The notes under the pieces are model-generated. The model worked only from the letters and a program-made list of their open reading frames with translations. It was not told the origin of the DNA and made no database searches. From Thermomicrobiales bacterium (GTDB lineage: Bacteria > Chloroflexota > Chloroflexia > Thermomicrobiales > CFX8): a stretch of DNA of 57,787 nucleotides. Below, in pieces: positions 39,549-48,967 of the stretch (positions within the stretch are counted from its first letter, which is position 1; the number at the start of each line of letters is the position of its first letter). The stretch is from assembly GCA_023954495.1 (NCBI GenBank), contig JAMLIA010000013.1, forward strand, positions 1-57,787, written 5' to 3'. Both the position numbers and the translations under genes were made by a program.

Positions 39549-40244
39549 ATGAACGATCGACCATTTGGTGAGGCATTGCCCAAAGAGGTGCTGGAACGTG
39601 CGGCGAGCCTGCCAGTCAAGCCTGACGCGGTGATCCTCGAAGGGAAGCGTATCCGTTTGCGCCCGATCGACTTCGAGCGCGACATCGAGCCGCTGCACGC
39701 AAGGTCGAACGGCCAACCCGCTCAGCTCGGAGATCGCAGTATCGACGCCTACGACGCCGATGCCGATGTCTGGCGCTACATGCCGGCTGGGCCGTTTGCG
39801 ACATCCGCAGATCTCGCTGCGTACTTGCGCGGGCTCGACAACACGCCGAATCTGCGCTTGCTCTGCGTTGAGAAGATTGCGACCGGCGAGCAAATCGGGG
39901 CGGCGGCGCTGATGAGCAACGAGCCTGCGCATCTGAAGATCGAGCTGGGCAATATCTGGTACAGCCCGCTCGTACAGGGCACCGGCGCGAACCGCGAGGC
40001 GACCTACCTGATGCTGGCGCACGCGTTCGGGCTGGGTTATCGCCGTGTCGAATGGAAATGCGACTCGCTCAACGCGCGTTCGCGGCACGCCGCCGAGCGA
40101 ATGGGGTTTACGTTCGAAGGCATTCAGGACGCCCACTTCATCGTCAAGGGCCGCAACCGCGACACCGCCTGGTTCCGCATTCTCGACCACGAATGGCCGG
40201 ACGCGAAGGCGCGGCTGGAGGAGATGATGGGGCAACCAATGTAG
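39549..40244 (+). CDS. GNAT N-acetyltransferase, stop codon inside a repeat
   Basis: The 231-residue protein is RimJ/RimL-like: GKRIRLRPIDFERDIEPL near residue 35, a long middle segment (DADADVWRYMPAGPFATSADLAAYLRGLDNTPNLRLLCVEK) and the acetyl-CoA-binding region LGNIWYSPLVQGTGANREATYLMLAHAFGLGYRRVEWKCDSLNARSRHAAERMGFTFEG. The start at 39549 has AAAGGGAAG upstream. Its stop TAG (40242-40244) is part of the left arm of palindromic element C, and the last residues (QPM) are read from the junction, so the repeat may have changed the original C-terminus. The substrate is unknown. Confidence 0.87.
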   Translation: MNDRPFGEALPKEVLERAASLPVKPDAVILEGKRIRLRPIDFERDIEPLHARSNGQPAQLGDRSIDAYDADADVWRYMPAGPFATSADLAAYLRGLDNTPNLRLLCVEKIATGEQIGAAALMSNEPAHLKIELGNIWYSPLVQGTGANREATYLMLAHAFGLGYRRVEWKCDSLNARSRHAAERMGFTFEGIQDAHFIVKGRNRDTAWFRILDHEWPDAKARLEEMMGQPM

Positions 40245-40360
40245 GGGCGTATCGCATACGCCCGTTCAAATGCCTATCCGCCAGAATGGCATCCGCCACG
40301 CCGAACCATCACCGCCACCGTGTCGCGTATCCAGCCGGGCGTATGCGATACGCCCCTACA
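40239..40360. repeat. Palindromic MITE-like element, copy C
   Basis: Arms ATGTAGGGGCGTATCGCATACGCCCG (26 bp, 40239-40264) and its reverse complement at 40336-40360 match the ends of copy A almost exactly. The 71-bp interior is diverged but keeps a GCCACCGTGTC segment like that of copy A. The element fills the entire gap between the convergent GNAT gene and dnaA, ending 5 bp before the dnaA stop. As a hairpin in RNA it could serve as a two-way terminator. It lacks the outer two-hairpin motifs seen around copies A and B. Confidence 0.85.
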
Positions 40361-40364
40361 GGAT

Positions 40365-41774
40365 CTAACCGTACAGGGCTTCGCGGATGGTGCTGACGTT
40401 TTGCCGGAGGGTGGTGTTGGTTTCGATCTCGCGTTCGATCTTGGCGATGCCGTGCATGACAGTTGAGTGGTCGCGGCCACCGAGCAGCGAGCCGATCTCC
40501 ACCAGCGACGAGCCGGTCTCTTCACGCAGGACGTACATCGCGACTTGCCGCGGAAGGACGACGTCCTTGCTGCGGCCACGTCCGCGCAGGTCGGTGAGGG
40601 TCGCTTTGTAGAACCGCGTAACTTCTTCCAGCACGCGCTCGGGCGTGATCTGGGCGCGGCGCGCCTCCATCGCCGAATCGTTGAGCGCCTGAATGGCGAT
40701 CTCCATGCGAATCGGCGCGTTGAAGAGTTGGGCCAGTGCGATGATCTTGTTGAGCGCGCCCTCCAGTTCACGGATGTTCGACTGGACCTTGCGGGCGACG
40801 TACTCAAGCACATCGCTGGGGACATGGACGCCGAGCGACTGACCCTTGCGCGACAGGATCGCCGTGCGCGTCTCAATGTCCGGTGGCTGCACGTCGACGA
40901 TCAGGCCACCCTCGAAGCGCGAGCGCAGGCGTTCGGCGAGCGTCGGGATCGCTTTCGGCGGTCGGTCGGACGAGACGATGATCTGGCGACCCGACTGAAA
41001 CAGATCGTTGAAGGTGTGGAAGAACTCTTCCTGCGTCGCTTCCTTACCGGCAATGAACTGGATATCGTCGATCATCAGGATGTCGGCGGAGCGGTAGCGA
41101 TCGCGGAACTCATCGGTGCGCTGGCTCATGATCGACTTAATCATGTCGTTGGTGAACTTCTCGGAGGAGACGTAGAGCACGCTCGTTTCCGGGCGCTGGT
41201 CCATGGCGCGGTGCCCGACCGCGTGCATCAGATGTGTCTTGCCCAACCCGACTCCGCCATAGATGAAGAGCGGGTTGAACGCCTGCGCCGGTTTGTCGCC
41301 GACCGCCATCGCCGCCGCGTGCGCCAGCCGGTTCGACTGCCCGACGACGAACGTGTCGAAGGTGTAGCCGGGGTTCAGGCCCGGACGCGCATCGGCGGCG
41401 AGCGTCATCTGGTGCGTCTCCGGTTGCGGCGCGGGGCTCTTCTGGCGCGCGCCGGGCGGCGTCGGCCGGGGCTTCGGGCGCGGGGCGCGGCTACCGGCCG
41501 CCGGTGCCTGGCTTACGACGTAGTCAACGGAGACGCGGCGATTCGCGATGGCCGAGAGCGTCGCGACGATCTCGTCGTCAAACTTGATGCGCAACTGCTC
41601 AACGGCGAACGCATTCGGCGCAGCAACGGTCGCGACGCCGTTCTCGATGCCGAGCAGCGTCGTCGAGCGCAGCCAGGTTTCGTAATTTGCCCGGGTGATT
41701 CGCCCCTGCATGTCGGACAACGCCGATTGCCACAGTTGCTGAAATCGAGGATCAGGCGTGGCGTGGTCTTCCAT
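40365..41774 (-). CDS. dnaA: Chromosomal replication initiator DnaA
   Basis: DnaA binds the origin and opens it for replication. The 469-residue protein has the N-terminal interaction domain (residues 1-85), a proline-rich linker (90-125), the AAA+ core with Walker A GGVGLGKT at 173-180 and Walker [11 protein letters not shown] at 231-240, and the C-terminal DNA-binding signature [19 protein letters not shown]. The ATG at 41774 follows GAGAGGGTG; an ATG two codons earlier is less well placed. No dnaN or recF is adjacent: the downstream side is repeat C and a convergent gene. DnaA-box-like sites lie about 60 bp upstream of the start. Confidence 0.97.
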   Translation of the reverse strand: MEDHATPDPRFQQLWQSALSDMQGRITRANYETWLRSTTLLGIENGVATVAAPNAFAVEQLRIKFDDEIVATLSAIANRRVSVDYVVSQAPAAGSRAPRPKPRPTPPGARQKSPAPQPETHQMTLAADARPGLNPGYTFDTFVVGQSNRLAHAAAMAVGDKPAQAFNPLFIYGGVGLGKTHLMHAVGHRAMDQRPETSVLYVSSEKFTNDMIKSIMSQRTDEFRDRYRSADILMIDDIQFIAGKEATQEEFFHTFNDLFQSGRQIIVSSDRPPKAIPTLAERLRSRFEGGLIVDVQPPDIETRTAILSRKGQSLGVHVPSDVLEYVARKVQSNIRELEGALNKIIALAQLFNAPIRMEIAIQALNDSAMEARRAQITPERVLEEVTRFYKATLTDLRGRGRSKDVVLPRQVAMYVLREETGSSLVEIGSLLGGRDHSTVMHGIAKIEREIETNTTLRQNVSTIREALYG

Positions 41775-42091
41775 CAGCACCCTCTCGCGATACGTCGTAC
41801 GCCGTCTCGCTCTGGTTGTACCCTGTGGACAGATTCATCCACAAGGTGTACGTACACAAAGTCTAGCAGAGCGATGGTGCTGATTGCATCCAGACAGCCA
41901 CAGACCGGGCCTGGGGACGGCCCGGTCTGCGCGGGAAGGGAGGGTGGAGCGTAGGGAGCTCCACGTGCGACGCTGTCACTGACGGCATGCATCATGACCT
42001 CGTCATTTCTATATACGTCGCAATGTGCAACATGGTTCCACTTAATAGCCACGAATTGCATCGACCCGGCTCGAGATGGAAAGAGATCGCT
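41775..42091. promoter_or_regulatory. dnaA upstream region with box-like sites, palindrome and hairpins
   Basis: On the minus strand TGTGGATGA and CTGTCCACA (41824-41843) form two facing DnaA-box-like sites, with one and two differences from TTATCCACA. GTGTACGTACAC at 41846-41857 is a perfect 12-bp palindrome. Two strong hairpins follow: an 11-bp stem at 41901-41929 (CAGACCGGGCC) and GTGGAGC/GCTCCAC near 41945-41966. No gene is present. The sites could mediate dnaA autoregulation. The AT-rich unwinding stretch and box cluster expected of oriC are not evident. Confidence 0.5.
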
Positions 42092-42403
42092 GTGCAACCG
42101 ATTGACCCGTGGATGAAGAGCCGCGTCGATGCGGCGCGACGCGATCTTTCCGAGCGTGCGCAGATACAGGCTGACGAGATTGAGGTTGTGCGTGCCGAAC
42201 GCGTGACCTGGCCAGACGGCAGCGTCGGCTGCCCGCGACCCGGGATGCGTTACACACAGGCACTGGTGCCGGGGTGCTTCGTGCAATTGCGCGCGCAGGG
42301 GCGATTGTGGAACTACCACGGCGGTCGCGGGATGCCACATCTGTGCAATTCGCCCTCCGAACGGCTTCCTGAAGACGTGCCCGGAGCCGATCGCGATCTT
42401 TGA
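42092..42403 (+). CDS. Small conserved protein with WPDGSxGCPxPGMxYTQ motif
   Basis: The 103-residue protein contains VRAERVTWPDGSVGCPRPGMRYTQALVPGCFVQLRAQGRLWNYHGGRGMPHLC, a pattern I recall from a family of uncharacterised bacterial proteins often carried as secreted or lipoprotein domains. Here the protein has no signal peptide. The three cysteines and the GCP-PGM motif are the conserved part. The function is unknown. The GTG at 42092 follows GGAAAGAGAT; the open frame extends upstream to 41987 but with no better start. Confidence 0.7.
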   Translation: MQPIDPWMKSRVDAARRDLSERAQIQADEIEVVRAERVTWPDGSVGCPRPGMRYTQALVPGCFVQLRAQGRLWNYHGGRGMPHLCNSPSERLPEDVPGADRDL

Positions 42404-42410
42404 GGCCTGA

Positions 42411-42456
42411 ATCACAGAGCGTGCCCAGCTGCATCAGCCAGGCACGCTCCGTGATG
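42411..42456. terminator. Bidirectional hairpin between convergent genes
   Basis: A 15-bp stem with one mismatch (ATCACAGAGCGTGCC paired with GGCACGCTCCGTGAT) encloses a 15-nt loop. It lies between the small conserved gene (plus) and the subtilase gene (minus), where a shared terminator is expected. There is no long T run on either side. Confidence 0.6.
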
Positions 42457-42513
42457 GTTCGGTTGTGATTATGCCGCCGGTGAAATCAGCATCACCGACG
42501 GATCATGCCGTCG

Positions 42514-45504
42514 CTACTCGGTATCGACGGAGACCAGCGTAAACGCGTGGATCCCCGATCCGTCGCTGTGCGAGACAGCGCCGAGGTACTTCTCGTCGGC
42601 ATTCAGTCCGGACCAGCCGACGACCACGGTGCCGACCTGGCCAACCGTGACGGTGGTCGGTGCCGAGACGACTGCAAGGCTGCCATCATCGGCCGTCGGG
42701 TCGGTCGGGATCATCCACGAGAAGAGCGTGTAGTCTGCGCTCGGACCGTCGGTCTCCCAGCCGTGGACGACCACGTAGTAGGTACCGGCGTCCGGGTTGC
42801 GCAGCGTCACCACTTCGTTCGTCGCCTCGTTGCCGCTGTAGTCCACGAGAGACGAAAGTGACAGGCTCGGATCCGAGAAGATATACAGGTCGAGATCAGT
42901 GTTGCCGGTCACAAAGTCCTGGTACAGCGCGAAGCGCGCTGCGAGGGTTCCGGCGGGCACGGTGAACTCGTGGACGTTGATGCCCACCTTATCCGGACCC
43001 AGGTCGATTGTGATGTCATCATCGGGGTCATCGACAACGGTGTCGTTGGTTCGCGTTGCGGCGAACAGTCCGTGGGCACCCGGCTCGTAGTCCCCGGCGA
43101 AGCCGAAGATCATATCGAATGATGTATTCCCACTGACACCAGTGCCGGAGACCTCAGCCGGGGCTGCGACCAGCACCGGGCGGACGACCAGCGGGCTGCG
43201 GACATGATGTCGTCCGTCGCTCCAGGTCAGCGAACCGTCGGTCCACTCGCCCGCCTCGGCGGTCGTCGTGGAGAACGTGACGGTATAGGTCGCCGACTGG
43301 TTGCGTCCGACATACAAGGTTGTCGGGCTCACCTGCACGTTGACGCCATCCGGTGCGTCAACTGAGACGGTGTAGGTTGCAGCTGCTCCGACGTTGGTGA
43401 CGGTTCGCGTGACCGTCTGTATGCCGGCCAGCTGGCCGATCGAGATCGACGGATAGTTCAGATCACTCGGGTCAATCGCCTCATCCGGCGAGCAGTTGAG
43501 TTGGCCGGTGCCGCAGATGAACGCGAAGTAGTCGTCGAACGTCGCGTTGTAGACCAGGCCCGGATCGGTCGCGCTGTTTGGCACAACCGCGCCCGCTCCA
43601 TAATCGAACGGACCACCATCGATCGGATCGCCGTTCTTCATCGTCTGCGACGCCGTCGTCATGATGGCCGACTGAATCATCGCCGGAGTCCAGTTGGGGT
43701 GCGCGTCAGTAAGCAGTGCCGCGATACCGGCGATGTGCGGACTGGCCATCGACGTACCACTCAGGAAGTCGAAGTTGCGCCCGTGGTCGCCGGTCGGCGA
43801 GATCGCTGCCAACACATCTTCGCCTGGTGCCAGGATGTCCGGCTTGAGGATGTCTCCGCCAGCGAGGGACGGGCCGCGAGACGAGAACGTCGCGACCTGC
43901 GGAGCGTTCGAAATCAGGCCGGACGGGTCCGGTGTGATCGTGGCGGTCGGCGATCCGCCTGCGTTGATGTAGGCGAGGATGGCCGTTCGGGCGACCTCAT
44001 CGACATGGATGCTGGGCACCCAGTGCATGTCGGCGTTCACCGAATTGGGCGACGTGTTGGCCAGGATCATGCCGACGCCGCCAGCCTGCTTGACTTCGAG
44101 ACTCTTGTCGGTTCTCGGATTCACGCCGCGATCACAGAGCACAATCTTGCCGGCCACCAGGGTCGGGTTGAGTGTGCCGAGGATGCAGAGAGCGGCGTCG
44201 TCCACTGTTGCGTCCGCTGCGGCAACGTCGCCGGCGTAGACGAGCGGCGCGGGGCCGACAGCGGCCGTGCGCGACTTGCCGGTATAGACGGCGCTGTTGC
44301 CGAGTGTGACATGGCCGGGATATTCGTCATCCTTCGTGCCGGCGGCGACGGTCATCAGCCACGGGCTCGGATGGTCCAGCGTCGACGCATCCGGACCCTC
44401 GTTACCTGCCGAGGCAGCAACGAAGATACCGGCGTCGTTGGCGAACAGGAAGGCTACCTCGACGGCGTCCAGGTAGGAATCTGCGGTGCCGCTAATCGAG
44501 AAGTTGATGACGTCGACGCCGTCAGCGACGGCCTGGTCGATTGCAGCGACGCTATCCGAACCGTAGCAGCCGCCGTCATCACCACCCCAGCACACCTTGT
44601 AGACAGCGATACGTGCGCGTGGTGCCATGCCGCTGATGGTGCCGAGATTCTGACCGTCGACGAGCGCGGTCACGCCATAGTTTCCACCAGCGGTGCTGGC
44701 AGTGTGCGTGCCGTGGCCGTTGGCATCACGCGCTGAGATGTACTCCGACTTGAATTCCGCGTTGACGGCAGCGTCACCACCGAAGCCGTCGCTGTACCAC
44801 TGCGCGCCGATGATCTTGCCGTTGCACATGTCCGGCGTGAACTGCTCACCCGGGCGGCACTTGCCGTACCAGTCGCGCAACATCTTGTAGTCGGACGGTC
44901 CACGACCGCGCCGGTCATTGCGCGTCTTGTCAGCGAAGCTCTCGCTCTCCGGCCAAATGCCCGAGTCAATGACGCCTATGATGACGTCTTCACCAGCGTT
45001 CTGCACGCCACCGAGCTGATTCCACAGCCCGTTGGCTGCATCCAGCCCAAGCATGGTTGGCGTCCGGTTCGTGTCGAGATGGTAGAGGCGATCCTCCTCA
45101 ACCGATGCGATGCCGGACGATTTCTTCAGCTCGTTTGCCTGCGCCGCAGTCAGCTCAGCAGCAAATCCGTTCACCGAGTAGACGTACGAATACATCTTCT
45201 TGCTGCTGCTTGCGCCGACCGAGGAGAGGGCTGCGTTCTGTCGCTGCGCCAGGAAGCCTGCGTAACCCCGAACGCGCGAACTGTTTGGATCGATCCGCGA
45301 ACCAGCGGCAGGTCGTGTTGCAGCGTATCCAGAGATGCCGCCGTCGTATGCAACAACCGGCGGTTCGATGAGACGAACGATGTAGGTCCCGTTGCGGGTA
45401 AACGGGCCGCTACCAGCAGCCGTTTCCTGTGCGCCGACGCTGACGGGAGCAGCAGCGACGACCAGTAAAGAAAGCGTCGTGAGAATCGCAATCAACCTTC
45501 TCAC
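42514..45504 (-). CDS. Secreted subtilisin-like serine protease (S8), multidomain
   Basis: The 996-residue protein has a signal peptide (residues 1-25), an I9 propeptide (about 40-145, ending near RLYHLD), and an S8 catalytic domain with Asp180 (GVIDSGIWPE), His264 (NGHGTHTAS), oxyanion Asn368 (ASAGNEG) and Ser585 (SGTSMASPH). A PA domain is inserted at 415-525 before the serine, and Fn3-like domains (about 655-800) and a C-terminal PPC-like domain (about 850-930) follow. This I9-S8-PA-Fn3 order is the one typical of plant cucumisin-type subtilases and some bacterial ones. It is likely a secreted scavenging protease. The start is GTG. It is divergent from the amidohydrolase gene. Confidence 0.93.
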   Translation of the reverse strand: MRRLIAILTTLSLLVVAAAPVSVGAQETAAGSGPFTRNGTYIVRLIEPPVVAYDGGISGYAATRPAAGSRIDPNSSRVRGYAGFLAQRQNAALSSVGASSSKKMYSYVYSVNGFAAELTAAQANELKKSSGIASVEEDRLYHLDTNRTPTMLGLDAANGLWNQLGGVQNAGEDVIIGVIDSGIWPESESFADKTRNDRRGRGPSDYKMLRDWYGKCRPGEQFTPDMCNGKIIGAQWYSDGFGGDAAVNAEFKSEYISARDANGHGTHTASTAGGNYGVTALVDGQNLGTISGMAPRARIAVYKVCWGGDDGGCYGSDSVAAIDQAVADGVDVINFSISGTADSYLDAVEVAFLFANDAGIFVAASAGNEGPDASTLDHPSPWLMTVAAGTKDDEYPGHVTLGNSAVYTGKSRTAAVGPAPLVYAGDVAAADATVDDAALCILGTLNPTLVAGKIVLCDRGVNPRTDKSLEVKQAGGVGMILANTSPNSVNADMHWVPSIHVDEVARTAILAYINAGGSPTATITPDPSGLISNAPQVATFSSRGPSLAGGDILKPDILAPGEDVLAAISPTGDHGRNFDFLSGTSMASPHIAGIAALLTDAHPNWTPAMIQSAIMTTASQTMKNGDPIDGGPFDYGAGAVVPNSATDPGLVYNATFDDYFAFICGTGQLNCSPDEAIDPSDLNYPSISIGQLAGIQTVTRTVTNVGAAATYTVSVDAPDGVNVQVSPTTLYVGRNQSATYTVTFSTTTAEAGEWTDGSLTWSDGRHHVRSPLVVRPVLVAAPAEVSGTGVSGNTSFDMIFGFAGDYEPGAHGLFAATRTNDTVVDDPDDDITIDLGPDKVGINVHEFTVPAGTLAARFALYQDFVTGNTDLDLYIFSDPSLSLSSLVDYSGNEATNEVVTLRNPDAGTYYVVVHGWETDGPSADYTLFSWMIPTDPTADDGSLAVVSAPTTVTVGQVGTVVVGWSGLNADEKYLGAVSHSDGSGIHAFTLVSVDTE

Positions 45505-45864
45505 AATGGTACCCCCATTATGTTGAGCATCTGTGTGTTGCCGGTAGTCAGCCGGTCACTCGCGGCCACCCTGGCCGCGCCACCCCCATTTTCCGGGACA
45601 CTCCTTTCCGGTCGTGATTCCGGAGTCTCGGAATCGGCCAGCCGAGATGGTCCGCACCTGCTGCATTCTAATGAGCGTCGGTCACAGAACGTATCGGCGC
45701 TTCGCGAGGAGCTCCGGATACAATCCGGGATAGCAGGGCGGTGTTCAATCTCGCTTTGGTCGAACTTGATCGCATGGTACGCATCTCGTGCCTGTTCGTC
45801 AATCGACACCAGAACGCATGATGAACAATCGGTCATGTTGCACATTACAGGATGGGGAGGAAAT
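45505..45864. other. Divergent intergenic region, no gene seen
   Basis: The amidohydrolase frame stays open through these 360 bp, but without a ribosome binding site or family similarity, so I treat it as non-coding. It must hold the promoters of the subtilase and amidohydrolase genes; no clear -35/-10 pair or repeat is evident. Confidence 0.5.
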
Positions 45865-47307
45865 ATGGTCGATACACTCATTGTTGGTGGGCATCTGCTG
45901 ACGATGCAGGGGGACGGTGCCGGGTTCATCGAGAATGGCGCGATCGCGATCGAAGGGCGGCGGATCGTCGCCGTTGGCCCGCGCGACGAGGTTGAGCGCC
46001 ACGGGGCGGCCGCCAGGACGATCGACGCAACCGGCAAGCTGCTGATGCCGGGCCTGATCGACGCGCACACGCATTCTCCGGCGGTGCTGGGGCGCGGCTG
46101 GGCGCAGGAAGTGCAGCCCTGGATGGCGTCGTCGTACGGCCCGCTGATGCGCCACGCCGATAGCAAAGACAACCCGCTCGGCACGATGCTGGCACTGATG
46201 GAGGGCGTCGCGAACGGCACGACGACCTTCGGCGACTACGCCGCGCCGATGACTGATTTGCTCAACAGTCACGATCGCCTCGGCAACCGCGCCGTTGTTT
46301 GCGAGAGCATCACTGAGCTGAACTGGGACAAGCGCGAAGAGTGGATTGCCCAGGGCTGGACGCCCGGCGAGCCGACGCCGCTCGACCCTGAGACTGGCGA
46401 GCGCACTCTCGCGACGGCGCTGGAGCTCTACGAGCGCTGGCACGGCCATGATGAGGGACGCATCCGCGTCATCCTCGGCCCGCACGCCGCCGACTTCCTG
46501 TCGAAAGAGATGCTGCTGCGCATTCAGGAGGAGGCGCGCAAGCGCAACACGCTGATGCACCTGCACGTCGCCCAGGATCCGCGTGAGAACAACGCGACGC
46601 TGCAGCGCTACGGCTTGCGGGCGATCCCGTTCCTCGATTCGATCGGGCTGCTAGCGCCGGACCTGATCGCCGTCCACCTCTGCTTCGCCGAGTCGGACGA
46701 GGTCGAGCTGGTCGCCAGGCGCAACGCACCGATGACCTGCTGCTCGAATTCGATCGGCATCATCGACGGCGTCGTCCCGCCCGCCTGGCAGATGACGCAA
46801 CTCGGCGGCACGGTCGCGCTCGGCTCCGACCAGGCACCGGGCAACAACTCGCACAACGTCTTCTCCGAGATGCGCGCGACGGCGATGTACGCCAAGATCG
46901 CGGCGAGCAGTCCGCTACCGATGCCGGCCTGGCAGGTGTTGCGCATGGCCACGATCGACGGCGCGAAGGTGCTCGGCATTGATGACGTGGTCGGCAGCCT
47001 GGAGGTCGGCAAGGAGGCCGACATCATCATGCTCGACCTGACCCGCCCGCCGCTGGCTCCAGTGCTGCTGCGTCCTGCGCGCAACATCGTGCCGAACCTC
47101 GTCTATGCCGAGACTGGCTCGAACGTGGTGATGACGATGGTGGCCGGCAAGGTGATCTATCAGGACGGCGAGTACACCAACGTCGATCGCCACGAGGTCA
47201 TTGCCCAGATCGCCGAAGCCTCGGAGCGCCTGCAAACCGCCGTCGCCGCCGACCCGCTGACCCACGATCTCGCCATCACCCGGCTGACGAACGAAGGCAA
47301 GATCTAG
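45865..47307 (+). CDS. Metal-dependent amidohydrolase (TrzA/AtzA/SsnA group)
   Basis: The 480-residue enzyme is of the cytosine-deaminase-like amidohydrolase class: GKLLMPGLIDAHTHS (His68 and His70 bind metal), LMHLHVAQD and IAVHLCFAESDEV (further His), and VALGSDQAPGNNSHNVFSEMRATAMYAKI (metal Asp). The C-terminal VGSLEVGKEADIIMLDLTRPP completes the small beta domain. The reaction is hydrolytic deamination or dechlorination of a ring amine, or similar; the substrate is not known. GGGGAGG fixes the ATG at 45865. A terminator-like hairpin follows the stop. Confidence 0.9.
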   Translation: MVDTLIVGGHLLTMQGDGAGFIENGAIAIEGRRIVAVGPRDEVERHGAAARTIDATGKLLMPGLIDAHTHSPAVLGRGWAQEVQPWMASSYGPLMRHADSKDNPLGTMLALMEGVANGTTTFGDYAAPMTDLLNSHDRLGNRAVVCESITELNWDKREEWIAQGWTPGEPTPLDPETGERTLATALELYERWHGHDEGRIRVILGPHAADFLSKEMLLRIQEEARKRNTLMHLHVAQDPRENNATLQRYGLRAIPFLDSIGLLAPDLIAVHLCFAESDEVELVARRNAPMTCCSNSIGIIDGVVPPAWQMTQLGGTVALGSDQAPGNNSHNVFSEMRATAMYAKIAASSPLPMPAWQVLRMATIDGAKVLGIDDVVGSLEVGKEADIIMLDLTRPPLAPVLLRPARNIVPNLVYAETGSNVVMTMVAGKVIYQDGEYTNVDRHEVIAQIAEASERLQTAVAADPLTHDLAITRLTNEGKI

Positions 47308-47316
47308 CACAGTTTC

Positions 47317-47350
47317 GTCTGCCTCTCCCCATGTCCGGGGGGAGGCAGAC
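47317..47350 (+). terminator. Hairpin terminator after the amidohydrolase gene
   Basis: GTCTGCCTC and GAGGCAGAC, extended by CCCC/GGGG, form a stem of about 13 bp around a short loop 10 nt after the stop codon. A T run is lacking, so termination may be partial; the gltX gene starts 54 nt later. Confidence 0.6.
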
Positions 47351-47403
47351 CCTGTAGTAGACTCAACGGTTGACATACGACGATGAGATGAGGCTGGCAG
47401 AGA

Positions 47404-48918
47404 ATGACAACCGTAGATAGCGGGGCCGACAGGAAGGTGCGCGTCCGCTTCGCGCCAAGCCCGACCGGCGACCTGCATGTAGGTGGCCTGCGTTCGGCGC
47501 TCTTCACCTGGCTGTTCGCGCGCAAGAGCTCCGGCGACTTCATTCTGCGCATCGAGGACACTGACCGACGCCGGTATAAAAAAGAGAGCGTCGAGAGCAT
47601 CACCGGTTCACTGCGCTGGGCCGGGCTGGACTGGGACGAGGGGCCGGAAGTAGGCGGCCCGCACGGGCCCTACTTCCAGAGCGAGCGACTGCCGCTCTAC
47701 CAGCGGTACGCGCAGGTGCTGCTCGACAGCGGCGACGCCTACGAGTGCTATTGCACTCCGGAGCGGCTAGAGACGTTGCGCGCCGAGCAGGTCGCACGCA
47801 AGCAGCCGCCGGGCTACGACCGTCACTGCCGCAACCTGACCGACGAGGAGCGCGCGGCCAGGCGCGCCGAGGGCATCACGCCGGTGATCCGCTACAAGGT
47901 ACCGCTCGATGGCGTCACCGTCGTGCGCGATGAGTTGCGCGGCGAGATCACCTACGAGAACCGTCTGGTCGAGGACGCTGTGCTGCTGAAGTCTGACGGC
48001 TTCCCGACCTACCATCTGGCTGTCGTCGTCGATGACCACCTGATGGAGATCAGCCACGTCATGCGTGGCGAGGAGTGGATCCCGTCGTTCCCGCTGCACG
48101 TGCTGGTCTACGGCTCGTTCGGCTGGGAGCAGCCGCTCTTCTATCACCTGCCGGTCATCCTCAGCCCGGAGGGCGGCAAGCTCTCCAAGCGGCACGGCGC
48201 GGCCGGCGCGCTGCAGTACAAGGAGCAGGGCTATCTGCCGGAGGCGCTGCGCAACTATCTGGTGCTGCAGGGCTGGTCGTACGACGATCGCGAGGAGTTC
48301 TTCCCGACGCTTGAGGATCTGATCGAGAAGTTCTCGATGGAACGGGTCAGCTCCAGCCCGTCGAAGTACAACTTTGACAAGGTGCTGTGGTTCAACCAGC
48401 AGTACATCAACCACATCGTCGAGCTGGACGACCTGACCCAGCGCTGCCTGCCCTGGCTACAGGATGCGGGACTGATCGGCGATGCCGCTGCCGGATCAGC
48501 TGAGTACGAGCGCGTGCGTGGCGCGGTGGCGCTGATCAAGGACAAGATGCGGCTGCTCAGCGAGGCTCCCGAGCTGCTCAGCTTCTTCTTCCGCGACGCC
48601 GACGAGTACGCGCCGGACATGCTGATCCCGAAGAAGACGGAGCCGACCGCGATCGGGCCGGCGCTGGCACGCGTGCGTGAGATCATCGCCGAGACCGGCG
48701 TCGACGACGAGGAGGCGCTGGAGGCGAGGCTGCGCGAGCTCGGGGCCGAGATCGGGCTGAAAGCCGGCCAGCTGTTCATGCCGATCCGCGTCGCCGTCAG
48801 CGGCCGGACCGTCTCGCCGGGCCTCTTCGGCACACTGCGGGTGCTCGGCAAGGATCAGACACTGGCGCGCCTCGATCACGCCATCGACATTCTCGGCGCA
48901 ATCAACCCGGCGGGGTAG
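47404..48918 (+). CDS. gltX: Glutamyl-tRNA synthetase
   Basis: The enzyme charges tRNA-Glu (and tRNA-Gln where GatCAB is used). The 504-residue protein has the class I signatures: FAPSPTGDLHVGGLRSALF (HIGH-like, residues 17-35) and KLSKRHG (KMSKS-like, residues 259-265), separated by the usual acceptor-binding insertion (residues 95-185). IEDTDRRRYKKESVESI is standard. The C-terminal anticodon-binding domain is of the bacterial discriminating or non-discriminating type; which one cannot be told. AGAGA precedes the ATG. Confidence 0.96.
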   Translation: MTTVDSGADRKVRVRFAPSPTGDLHVGGLRSALFTWLFARKSSGDFILRIEDTDRRRYKKESVESITGSLRWAGLDWDEGPEVGGPHGPYFQSERLPLYQRYAQVLLDSGDAYECYCTPERLETLRAEQVARKQPPGYDRHCRNLTDEERAARRAEGITPVIRYKVPLDGVTVVRDELRGEITYENRLVEDAVLLKSDGFPTYHLAVVVDDHLMEISHVMRGEEWIPSFPLHVLVYGSFGWEQPLFYHLPVILSPEGGKLSKRHGAAGALQYKEQGYLPEALRNYLVLQGWSYDDREEFFPTLEDLIEKFSMERVSSSPSKYNFDKVLWFNQQYINHIVELDDLTQRCLPWLQDAGLIGDAAAGSAEYERVRGAVALIKDKMRLLSEAPELLSFFFRDADEYAPDMLIPKKTEPTAIGPALARVREIIAETGVDDEEALEARLRELGAEIGLKAGQLFMPIRVAVSGRTVSPGLFGTLRVLGKDQTLARLDHAIDILGAINPAG

Positions 48919-48967
48919 CGGCGAGTGGCTTTATGATGGCGGTTTTGCGCGACAGCCATTCTGTTGT

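Noticed and set aside
41775-42091. Replication origin next to dnaA
   Set aside because: Only two weak DnaA-box-like sites are present, and no clear AT-rich unwinding region. Autoregulation of dnaA is the safer reading.
43501-44736. Plus-strand frame opposite the subtilase gene
   Set aside because: The subtilase catalytic triad is on the minus strand; this frame has no recognisable domain.
45520-45864. N-terminal extension of the amidohydrolase
   Set aside because: The upstream 115 codons lack family similarity, while the ATG at 45865 has a strong ribosome binding site and begins the conserved domain.
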